The notes under the pieces: generated by a model | The model's input: the letters and a program-made list of their open reading frames with translations, nothing else | The model's database searches: none | What the model was told of the DNA's origin: nothing | Program-made: the position numbers and the translations under genes | From: Flavobacteriaceae bacterium | GTDB lineage: Bacteria; Bacteroidota; Bacteroidia; Flavobacteriales; Flavobacteriaceae | Assembly (NCBI GenBank): GCA_029238215.1 | Contig: JAQWGN010000008.1 | Location: 34,513 to 98,512 of the forward strand | DNA: 64,000 nucleotides | Reading direction: 5' to 3' | Part shown: in pieces, positions 57,016-64,000 of the stretch | How the letters are laid out: the number at the start of each line of letters is the position of its first letter | Position numbering within the stretch: position 1 is the first letter of the stretch

Positions 57016-57614
57016 TCTACTTCGATACCATTATCTTTTAATAATCTTGAATCAAATCTCGTTGCGGCAAATACTCTAAAATTCCTTGACCGTAATAAAT
57101 AAACAAATGGCCGTCGAGTAAACTTTATCAATAACCCATAAAGAAAATACTTTAAACTTAAGGTCAACGGCATGTATTTCACAAATATTGGAGGAATAAA
57201 AAAGCCGCTAATAGGACCTATGTAACAGTTCTTTGCAAGTATTACAAAAATAAAATTCAAGATGTAATTTACCTGTCCCACTTTCCAAACTAATGAATTT
57301 CGGTATTTTAAATACTTAATCACTTTACGATAAAACATAAATAATTCAAGTAATAAGTACGCCTTGTTTCTATGATTTCCATCATCATCAGAGTAAGACA
57401 TTGTGTAAACTTTTAAATCATACGTTATATTTGGAATTAGGTTATCAAGATGTTTCCGGATATGATATATATTATTCCCTCTTTTTAATGTGTGTATTCG
57501 CACTTTTTTCCATTTTTTTAATTGAATAATATCAATAGCTACATTTGGAACAATAAATTCGCTTCCTAGAGATGGATCATATAACTCCGCAATGATATCA
57601 ACTTCACATCGCAT
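56991..57614 (-). CDS. N-terminal half of a split family 4 glycosyltransferase
   Basis: The start MRCEVDIIAELYDPSLGSEF gives 207 aa, which is the acceptor-binding half of a GT4, including VWKVGQVNYILN and KNCYIGPISGFF. It stops at the interdomain linker (EVEWLWETRL) and the matching C-terminal half continues in the next frame with a 25-base overlap. Together they make about 380 aa, the normal GT4 size. The start overlaps the preceding gene by 11 bases (ATGCGATGTGA). Confidence 0.7.
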   Translation of the reverse strand: MRCEVDIIAELYDPSLGSEFIVPNVAIDIIQLKKWKKVRIHTLKRGNNIYHIRKHLDNLIPNITYDLKVYTMSYSDDDGNHRNKAYLLLELFMFYRKVIKYLKYRNSLVWKVGQVNYILNFIFVILAKNCYIGPISGFFIPPIFVKYMPLTLSLKYFLYGLLIKFTRRPFVYLLRSRNFRVFAATRFDSRLLKDNGIEVEWLWETRL

Positions 57615-58488
57615 AATATTTCGATAATTTAGAAACACAATCTTTGATAGATCTATAGAAGTAGATTGATTCAACTTCTTTTTTTAACTCCACCGGAAAC
57701 TTGTCATTAACTAAAACAAGATTACCACCTATAGCCGCTTCATATGCTGCGAGACCAAATCCTTCATAGTTGCTATTAAACAAGAATATTCCCTTGGCCT
57801 TAGTAGACCAATCACTTACATATCCGAAACTATGAAAATTTACTTTATCAATTTTCATTAGTTGTCCTTCGTACTGTTGGCATATAGAACCATAATGTCG
57901 CATTTCGATACAACCATCAATAATGGATGATAATTTCTCTAATATTTGACAAATACGATTTATATTTCGGCTGCTTCTGCCAAATTCAAGATTATATCGA
58001 CCTACTATATAAATCGTTGGCCTTTTCGTTATTTTAATACTTTTTATATTTCTAGCCTTATTCTTTAATGGAAGTAATATTTGATACTTACTAAAACCTA
58101 AACCAGAATTTGAGCTATTAACATAGACTTTAAATTGAAAAAGATTTATCAAACAATAGTAAAGAAAAACAATTATTGTATATAATGGTTTTCTAACTGA
58201 AATCGAACTTAAGTAAGGGACCTGTATATATACTGCAACTTTCTTTCGTAAAAAAAAAGAAAATATTAGCATCGGTAAATCTCGTGGGCCTGAAGTGTAG
58301 AGAATTGAATTATTTATATCAGCATTCACGTATTTGAATATTTCTCTCATGGATAGAGCATGACTGATACAGGTACAATTAAATATCTTTTTCAACGTGT
58401 GGGCAACTTTCTCGCCACCACCTTGAGCTAACCCATGGTAAATCAATAAATCAAATTTCTCTCTTACTAATAAGTCGACTAAATACAT
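57604..58488 (-). CDS. glycosyltransferase family 4 protein
   Basis: The 294-aa protein starts with FDLLIYHGLAQGGGEKVAHTL, the N-terminal GT-B loop, and has RPTIYIVGRYNLEFGRSSRN as the linker and a C-terminal FNSNYEGFGLAAYEAAIGGN donor site. It is somewhat short for GT4 but has both halves. It overlaps the polymerase gene by 38 bases. Confidence 0.82.
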   Translation of the reverse strand: MYLVDLLVREKFDLLIYHGLAQGGGEKVAHTLKKIFNCTCISHALSMREIFKYVNADINNSILYTSGPRDLPMLIFSFFLRKKVAVYIQVPYLSSISVRKPLYTIIVFLYYCLINLFQFKVYVNSSNSGLGFSKYQILLPLKNKARNIKSIKITKRPTIYIVGRYNLEFGRSSRNINRICQILEKLSSIIDGCIEMRHYGSICQQYEGQLMKIDKVNFHSFGYVSDWSTKAKGIFLFNSNYEGFGLAAYEAAIGGNLVLVNDKFPVELKKEVESIYFYRSIKDCVSKLSKYYAM

Positions 58489-59647
58489 ATCTTTTAAACA
58501 ATAAATGAAGAGATAATTGTAATAATGTGAGGATCACAAGGTCTCTGATAGTTTCATACAATAAATAACTCATCAAGCCTGAAATACTCTTAGCATGAAA
58601 ATTAAACATTTTAGAAATATAATATAGTATGTAAATATTTACCATTTGAGTATTCAAAATACCCCAACTTCTAATTAGCTTCAAACCAAACACAGAAATA
58701 CTTATTCCTAATAATAATAAAATACAAACTCCAAGAGTACCAAATAATAAATATCCTTGTCCGGTTAGAGTTATCGGCAATGAAACTCCTGGGGGCAAGG
58801 TAATGTTCAAATATTCGGGTAAGTAGAAAGTATTACCATCAATATTCCCAGGTGTATTGAAGAGGTTCAACCTTGATATTGACCAAATCAATCTTTCAAG
58901 TATATCATGAAACATTTCGTTATTAAATCCAGGTGATGAGTTTTCCCATGCTAAATACCAGTAAGGCTCTGAAAACCTCAAAAATGAACTAAACAAAATA
59001 TCACTGCCGCCATCTCTAATAAGACCAAAATATCCAAAGAAAAATAAAATGATACTGAATAACCCAAAGTCCCGTATTCTAAGTAGTCTAAATTCATTTT
59101 TGCTTTGGTTTTTAAGCAATCTTAAAAACAGGAATAGTACTATAATAAATTGAATTAAGAAGCCCCTCCCACCAGAAACTACTAAAACTGCTACGAAAAT
59201 CAGAGCTGATAGTTTTGAAAAAATCTTTTTGGATAATATTAAGTAAATAGAAAGTACCAACATTGCAGGTGACAAGCTTAGAACAAAATTCAGTATAACA
59301 CTCCTATTTACACCTTGGGCTTCAAAATATCTATAAGATAATCCTCCAGCTATGAAATAAATTATTATATAGCCAAATAGAATCAATCCATACATAGATA
59401 AATACGGATCTCTTACTCGCATGAACATTATTTCTAACCGTTGAAATCTTAAAAATCGGAAGGGAATGAATGAAATAATAATTGTCAGGCTCGTCCAAAA
59501 AATAACGTCAAAATTAAAGGCGTCACTATAAATCCAACTCCATCCATTGAAATGTATAAAGCAAGGCACCAAAAAGTGGACCATGAGCATATCTAACGCA
59601 ATTAAACCTAGAAGGATTTTAAGTAAATCTTGATTTTGATAACGCAA
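58451..59647 (-). CDS. O-antigen/capsule polymerase-like membrane protein (Wzy type)
   Basis: The 398-aa protein has about ten to eleven membrane segments and one large hydrophilic loop (about residues 205-285: RDGGSDILFSSFLRFSEPYW ... NTPGNIDGNTFYLPEYLNI) as expected for Wzy. Sequence in this family is poorly conserved, so the call rests on topology and neighbours. It would join repeat units in the periplasm. Confidence 0.75.
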   Translation of the reverse strand: MRYQNQDLLKILLGLIALDMLMVHFLVPCFIHFNGWSWIYSDAFNFDVIFWTSLTIIISFIPFRFLRFQRLEIMFMRVRDPYLSMYGLILFGYIIIYFIAGGLSYRYFEAQGVNRSVILNFVLSLSPAMLVLSIYLILSKKIFSKLSALIFVAVLVVSGGRGFLIQFIIVLFLFLRLLKNQSKNEFRLLRIRDFGLFSIILFFFGYFGLIRDGGSDILFSSFLRFSEPYWYLAWENSSPGFNNEMFHDILERLIWSISRLNLFNTPGNIDGNTFYLPEYLNITLPPGVSLPITLTGQGYLLFGTLGVCILLLLGISISVFGLKLIRSWGILNTQMVNIYILYYISKMFNFHAKSISGLMSYLLYETIRDLVILTLLQLSLHLLFKRYVFSRLISKREI

Positions 59648-60773
59648 GTAAAGTAAAACTAATAATTAAAGGTACTATGTAAAAATAAAATTCATATTCT
59701 ACATTGACCCATTTCAACAATAACAAACTAAAGCATAATAAGACAATAAAAATCTTGTAAAACAAAAATAATGATCTAGAATCCATAATTTCAATTTTCG
59801 CATATCCCAAAGTTGGAATCAACAATAAAAAATAGAGAAACACGGTTTGGATTAAGTCATTCTCCAACGACTTTTCGAAAAAATATGAGAAAGATATTCC
59901 TGAAAACAATTTAGATATATGATTATCAAAACACAAGAGGACAAATAATGAAAAAATAAAAACATGTGTCTTATTAGACAATTTATACATCAAATCTATT
60001 TTATAGAATACTGTACGAAATAAATTATTGGTAGCTGAAATGAAAGGAGCGAATAAAAGAATTGTGCTAGACTTACTTTCAACTAAAAATAAACTAGCAT
60101 ATATCGGAATCAATCCTGTTTCCATGAAAGTTCTATTCGATCTAAAAATTCCATTTACGACTTTAAGATAGGTTTTATTAATTATTACTGATCTAAATAT
60201 TTTGTCCCAATGAAACATAGCACTAGAAAAAATATAATTAATCTCTGAGAGTAATTTCCCATTCGTATTTAGCCATGCAACTTGAAAGGTTATGATCACA
60301 TAAATTACAACTAAATTTATTGCTGAAACGAAAAAAAAATAATTAAGCAATAATAATAACGCTAATCTAGTAATAGATGCTAAGAACTGTATCCTCCAAT
60401 AGAGGTCTATGTTTTTATACTGATTAAAAACTCCACGCCTAAAATTTAAAACAAAAAATAATTGGGAGAACATAAACAATAAAAGTAAAAATAAATATTC
60501 TTGGTTTGTTACGACATACAATAATATGATCAGCACAAAAATTAGGACCGTTAAAAAACTAGCGATAAATAATTGGATAAAGCCACGGTTTCCCTTTATA
60601 AATTTTTGTTTATTAATACTTAAAACAGCTGCAGTTATAACAAAAATTCCTGCATTTATACTGGAGGCCAATACAAACTGTTTGGCCTGATTCAAACTAA
60701 AATCAATTAAAGATTTGTATCCATAAATACCGCCAATTACTGAAATAATGGCTGTAAGAATACGAATTATCAA
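59619..60773 (-). CDS. polysaccharide flippase-like membrane protein (Wzx candidate)
   Basis: The 384-aa protein is hydrophobic along its whole length, with about ten to eleven segments, and a polar central loop around LLSEINYIFSSAMFHWDKIF. It is shorter than usual Wzx proteins (about 400-480). Position before the polymerase and the membrane pattern suggest the lipid-linked repeat-unit flippase. No diagnostic motif was found. Confidence 0.6.
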   Translation of the reverse strand: MIIRILTAIISVIGGIYGYKSLIDFSLNQAKQFVLASSINAGIFVITAAVLSINKQKFIKGNRGFIQLFIASFLTVLIFVLIILLYVVTNQEYLFLLLLFMFSQLFFVLNFRRGVFNQYKNIDLYWRIQFLASITRLALLLLLNYFFFVSAINLVVIYVIITFQVAWLNTNGKLLSEINYIFSSAMFHWDKIFRSVIINKTYLKVVNGIFRSNRTFMETGLIPIYASLFLVESKSSTILLFAPFISATNNLFRTVFYKIDLMYKLSNKTHVFIFSLFVLLCFDNHISKLFSGISFSYFFEKSLENDLIQTVFLYFLLLIPTLGYAKIEIMDSRSLFLFYKIFIVLLCFSLLLLKWVNVEYEFYFYIVPLIISFTLLALSKSRFT

Positions 60774-61579
60774 TGGTAAGCAATTATCATATTATATAAT
60801 TTTTTTTTAAAGCTTTCAACTGGAACACAGACCAGCTTATTTCTCAACAAATAATTAGCTATGGTCTTTAAATACCTGTTTTGAATAAAAGTGACATCCG
60901 TTTTATGTTGTATAGCATAAAACTTCTGATAGCCAACTGACTTAAGAAACTTAATAACCTCAGAAGTTCCATTCTTGATCTGAGTTGATTCTTGCTCGAA
61001 AACTACTACTGGCTTCGAATTCTGCAGTATTCCACTACCCCCCATTAAAGCTTCTAATTCATGCCCTTCAACATCTATTTTTATAAGATCGACTTTTCGA
61101 TCACTATCAATTATATTGTCAAGTTTGTCAACATTAATAGAAAAATCATAATCCATGTGATCTTCAACGATTCTTGAAGCCCCAACATTAAAATTATTGT
61201 TTTTAAACTTCAATTTTCTTCTTGATGAGGAAGCTCCAATATTAATAACTTTAATGTTATCAAAACTCTTTGTGTTAAATTTAAGCAACTCGAAAGTTTC
61301 CTTAGAGGCTTCAACTCCAATTATTGAATCAAAATAATTCTGGAAGTATAATGTATGATTTCCAATGTTCGCTCCTATGTCCAAGAATAACTCATTATTT
61401 ATTTTTTTTTCATCTAAAAATTTTCTTAATAAATCAAGATATTTTAATTCATAATATCCCTCTAAATTTATTAAATGACCAATATCATCATAAGCAAATA
61501 TTGCAGTTTTGATGGAACGCTGTTTCGTGTTTTTTTTGGCTTTTAATTGTAAAATATGGTAAGCGACTTTTGTGAACAT
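60770..61579 (-). CDS. FkbM family methyltransferase
   Basis: The 269-aa protein has the SAM-binding motif LFLDIGANIGNHTLYF, the post-I Glu in DSIIGVEASKETFELL, and the FkbM signature VDLIKIDVEGHELEALMGG. FkbM enzymes O-methylate sugars, here probably on the surface glycan. It is the first gene of the operon and overlaps the flippase gene by four bases. Confidence 0.88.
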   Translation of the reverse strand: MFTKVAYHILQLKAKKNTKQRSIKTAIFAYDDIGHLINLEGYYELKYLDLLRKFLDEKKINNELFLDIGANIGNHTLYFQNYFDSIIGVEASKETFELLKFNTKSFDNIKVINIGASSSRRKLKFKNNNFNVGASRIVEDHMDYDFSINVDKLDNIIDSDRKVDLIKIDVEGHELEALMGGSGILQNSKPVVVFEQESTQIKNGTSEVIKFLKSVGYQKFYAIQHKTDVTFIQNRYLKTIANYLLRNKLVCVPVESFKKKLYNMIIAYH

Positions 61580-61617
61580 ATTTCTTTTGTTTTATTAGGT
61601 AATTACTCGAATTAATT

Positions 61618-61746
61618 TTAAATCAAAGCACGTCGATGAGTGCAATATCCGTTTATCTTAAATTGGGTTTTTTGTAATGGTGATGTTGTTTTGATTGTCT
61701 CCGTTCGATAAGCTAAATCATAACTCTCAACGTAATTCTTTACTGT
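61618..61746 (-). pseudogene. possible C-terminal remnant of an unidentified gene
   Basis: A frame of about 42 codons (including VESYDLAYRTETIKTT and QFKINGYCTHRRALI-stop) has protein-like composition but no start and an in-frame stop directly upstream. It may be the end of a lost cluster gene. I cannot name the family. Confidence 0.25.
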
Positions 61747-61827
61747 TTATCAAAAGTAGTAGTTAGGTTATTACCTCATTAATATGCTTAATCTCTTTTT
61801 TAATTGAATACATCTTTCTATTATGCT
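61747..61827. other. upstream region of the polysaccharide operon
   Basis: Very AT-rich, no gene. Together with 61580-61617 it must hold the operon promoter, but no full TTTG/TAnnTTTG pair was recognised. Confidence 0.3.
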
Positions 61828-62001
61828 TTAAGATGGTCTATTTTTCCAAGGGCAGTCAATTGAAGGGTCTAATTGAAGTCCGACAATTAAGTAATCACAC
61901 TGACGCTTAGCCTCCTCTATCATCTTAATATGCCCTGCATGAAAGAGATCAAAGGTTGAAAAGGTTATACCGACTTTTTGATTCTTATCGTTTGTTTTCA
62001 T
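61828..62001 (-). pseudogene. truncated cytidylyltransferase-like gene (TagD/HxGH family)
   Basis: The 57-aa frame reads VGITFSTFDLFHAGHIKMIE and then CDYLIVGLQLDPSIDCPWKN, the N-terminal half of glycerol-3-phosphate cytidylyltransferase-like proteins with the HAGH nucleotide-binding motif. The rest of the usual about 130-160 residues is missing after KNRPS-stop. It is too short to be an active enzyme and marks the other edge of the replaced region. Confidence 0.8.
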
Positions 62002-62020
62002 TTCCTTTTTATAGTGTTCG
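61996..62020 (-). repeat. 25-bp direct repeat, copy A
   Basis: This site matches copy B (63821-63845) at 24 of 25 bases. On the minus strand it contains ACACTATAAAAAGGAAATG and encodes EHYKKEMK in one frame at both places. It includes the start codon of the truncated cytidylyltransferase. Confidence 0.7.
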
Positions 62021-62047
62021 ATTTTGACTACAAATGCATGTAAACAA

Positions 62048-63361
62048 TCAATAGCGGTAGTACTCCGGTTTATACGGTCCTTGAACAGGAACGCTTATAT
62101 AATCCGCTTGGTCTTTGTCTAACTCTTCTAGCTCAACACCTAGTTTGTCTAGGTGTAAACGCGCTACCTTTTCATCCAAATGCTTAGGTAGCATATACAC
62201 TTTGTTTTCGTAGCGGTCGGCGTGCTTCCAAAGCTCTATTTGTGCTAAAGTTTGGTTGGTAAATGAATTACTCATAACAAAACTTGGATGACCTGTAGCA
62301 CAACCTAGGTTTACTAACCTTCCCTCAGCTAATACAATAATATCTTTGCCCTCAACTGTGTATTTATCTACTTGTGGCTTAATTTCTACTTTGCTTTCGC
62401 CGTAGTTGCCGTTAAGCCACGCCATGTCAATTTCGTTATCAAAGTGACCAATGTTACATACAATGGCTTTGTCTTTCATGGCACGGAAGTGACGTTCAGC
62501 AACAATGTCTTTGTTCCCAGTTGCAGTTACAATAATGTCTGCATTGCCAATAACCGTATCTAGCTTTTTAACTTCAAAACCATCCATAGAGGCTTGAAGC
62601 GCACAAATGGGATCAATTTCGGTAACAGTAACAATAGCACCTGCCCCTTGGAAAGAAGCTACAGTTCCTTTTCCTACATCGCCATAACCAGCTACCACTA
62701 CACGCTTTCCAGCAAGCATAATATCTGTAGCTCTGCGTACCGCATCTACTGCTGATTCTTTACATCCATATTTGTTATCAAACTTCGATTTGGTAACCGA
62801 GTCGTTTACATTAATGGCGGGTATCGGAAGTGTGCCGTTTTGTACACGCTCATATAGGCGGTGTACGCCTGTAGTAGTTTCTTCAGATAATCCTTTAATC
62901 CCTGCTGCAAGTTCAGGGAATTCATCAAGAATCATATTAGTAAGGTCACCACCATCATCTAAAATCATATTTAGCGGTTGACGATCTTCTCCAAAGAATA
63001 TCGTTTGTTCAATACACCAATTAAATTCCTCTTCATTCATGCCTTTCCATGCATATACTGGGATTCCAGCAGCGGCAATGGCAGCAGCGGCATGATCTTG
63101 CGTAGAGAAAATATTACACGAACTCCATGTTACTTCTGCACCAAGAGCAGTAAGAGTCTCAATAAGCACTGCCGTTTGAATAGTCATGTGTAGGCAGCCC
63201 GCAATACGTGCGCCCTTGAGCGGTTGCTCTTGTGCATATTCTTCACGAAGTGCCATCAGACCAGGCATTTCTGCCTCGGCAAGTTCAATTTCTTTTCTTC
63301 CCCAGTCAGCAAGCGATATGTCTTTTACTTTATAGGGCACGTATGTGTTTTTTGTTTTCAT
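62048..63361 (-). CDS. ahcY: adenosylhomocysteinase
   Basis: The 437-aa protein has the NAD-binding [18 protein letters not shown], the substrate region with [28 protein letters not shown] and the C-terminal [12 protein letters not shown] with the conserved Lys-Tyr. It splits S-adenosylhomocysteine, the by-product of all SAM methylations. Length is standard. Confidence 0.97.
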   Translation of the reverse strand: MKTKNTYVPYKVKDISLADWGRKEIELAEAEMPGLMALREEYAQEQPLKGARIAGCLHMTIQTAVLIETLTALGAEVTWSSCNIFSTQDHAAAAIAAAGIPVYAWKGMNEEEFNWCIEQTIFFGEDRQPLNMILDDGGDLTNMILDEFPELAAGIKGLSEETTTGVHRLYERVQNGTLPIPAINVNDSVTKSKFDNKYGCKESAVDAVRRATDIMLAGKRVVVAGYGDVGKGTVASFQGAGAIVTVTEIDPICALQASMDGFEVKKLDTVIGNADIIVTATGNKDIVAERHFRAMKDKAIVCNIGHFDNEIDMAWLNGNYGESKVEIKPQVDKYTVEGKDIIVLAEGRLVNLGCATGHPSFVMSNSFTNQTLAQIELWKHADRYENKVYMLPKHLDEKVARLHLDKLGVELEELDKDQADYISVPVQGPYKPEYYRY

Positions 63362-63383
63362 ATCTTATTATCAGCGCTTTTGG

Positions 63384-63784
63384 TTAATCTACTTTTATCC
63401 ACATTTTCTCAGTGTTTAATCTAAATGAGCCTATATAATTAAAACTGCATTGATCAGGAGAAATAATAGATAAAAATGATTCTTCTTTCTTGTTTTTATA
63501 TAAATGATAGGTTTCACCTATTGTAGGTTCGAAACTAAATTTTGAATTATATACCAAATCATTGTAATTAAAGTGCTGAATCAATTCTTCATATTGAGAT
63601 CGTATCTCCTCAAACTTTGATTTGAATTGATTGTTAACACGCTGAATACCATCATTTCGCCATGTTGACGTATCCAATGGTTTTATAACCGGAGAACCAA
63701 CAGATGAGCCATATGGTCTTAATGCACCATCATACTCTTGGGTTTCTTCATTAAAAGCAACTAAATCAGGTATTTTCTTTTTTT

Positions 63785-63788
<4 letters not shown>
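63384..63788 (-). CDS. DUF2452 family protein
   Basis: The 134-aa protein matches DUF2452 throughout: KIPDLVAFNEETQEYDGALR, FSFEPTIGETYHLYKNK and the end SFRLNTEKMWIKV. The start is TTG (giving MKKKKIPD), because no ATG is available and the family N-terminus falls here. The TTG overlaps the stop of the 34-aa frame upstream (ATTGA). Function unknown. Confidence 0.85.

Positions 63789-64000
<212 letters not shown>

Noticed and set aside
49031..62047. A single large integrative element from the tRNA to ahcY with matching attachment repeats
   Set aside because: I found no second copy of the tRNA 3' end and no conjugation genes; the glycan cluster has its own scars at both ends.

Overview
The window looks like a chromosome segment of a Flavobacteriaceae bacterium (phylum Bacteroidota). 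The reasons are the lineage-typical families (DUF2723, DUF4270, DUF3078, DUF2480, DUF2452), the one-domain glycogen synthase beside panC, the sdhCAB and sufABCDSE-sufT gene orders, the TTTG-N19/20-TAnnTTTG promoters of the Bacteroidota type, and the near absence of Shine-Dalgarno sequences. I cannot name a genus.

Region 1 (1-48.6 kb) is compact core genome. Its content, in order: a DUF2723 membrane protein (cut by the window start); a thioredoxin-fold protein without cysteines; polA; ribosomal genes rplM-rpsI and rpsB-tsf, each preceded by a possible structured leader; pyrH-frr; an RND/MMPL exporter; asnS; rpoN; the DUF4270-glgA and panC-panD genes; radA; an aldo/keto reductase and xth; glyS; comF; sdhCAB; an aminopeptidase P; thiL; a full SUF iron-sulfur operon with an unexplained lipoprotein gene inside it; hflX, an lpxH-like gene, queD, an enoyl-CoA hydratase and a HAD phosphatase. 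Five of the tail-to-tail gene pairs share exactly four bases at their stop codons.

Region 2 (48.6-54.2 kb) is a mobile hotspot at a tRNA-Ala(GGC) gene. On its 5' side sits a 311-bp unit: a 28-nt copy of the tRNA 5' end, interrupted by a 31-nt palindromic insert, then an 80-aa GIY-YIG nuclease gene whose last codons and stop lie inside the intact tRNA. On its 3' side a large serine recombinase reads antisense into the same tRNA and ends there. Behind it come a 47-aa gene coupled to the recombinase, two unknown genes, a tyrosine recombinase and a 98-aa gene. I regard this two-sided invasion of one tRNA gene as the most interesting feature of the window.

Region 3 (54.2-62.0 kb) is an AT-rich surface-polysaccharide operon on the minus strand: FkbM methyltransferase, flippase-like protein, Wzy-like polymerase and several glycosyltransferases, one apparently split by a frameshift. 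Broken genes lie at both ends (an epimerase C-terminus and a cytidylyltransferase N-terminus), which suggests the cluster was swapped in by recombination.

Region 4 (62.0-64 kb) returns to core genome: ahcY, a DUF2452 gene, a possible 34-aa ORF and the 3' end of glmS, all on the minus strand.
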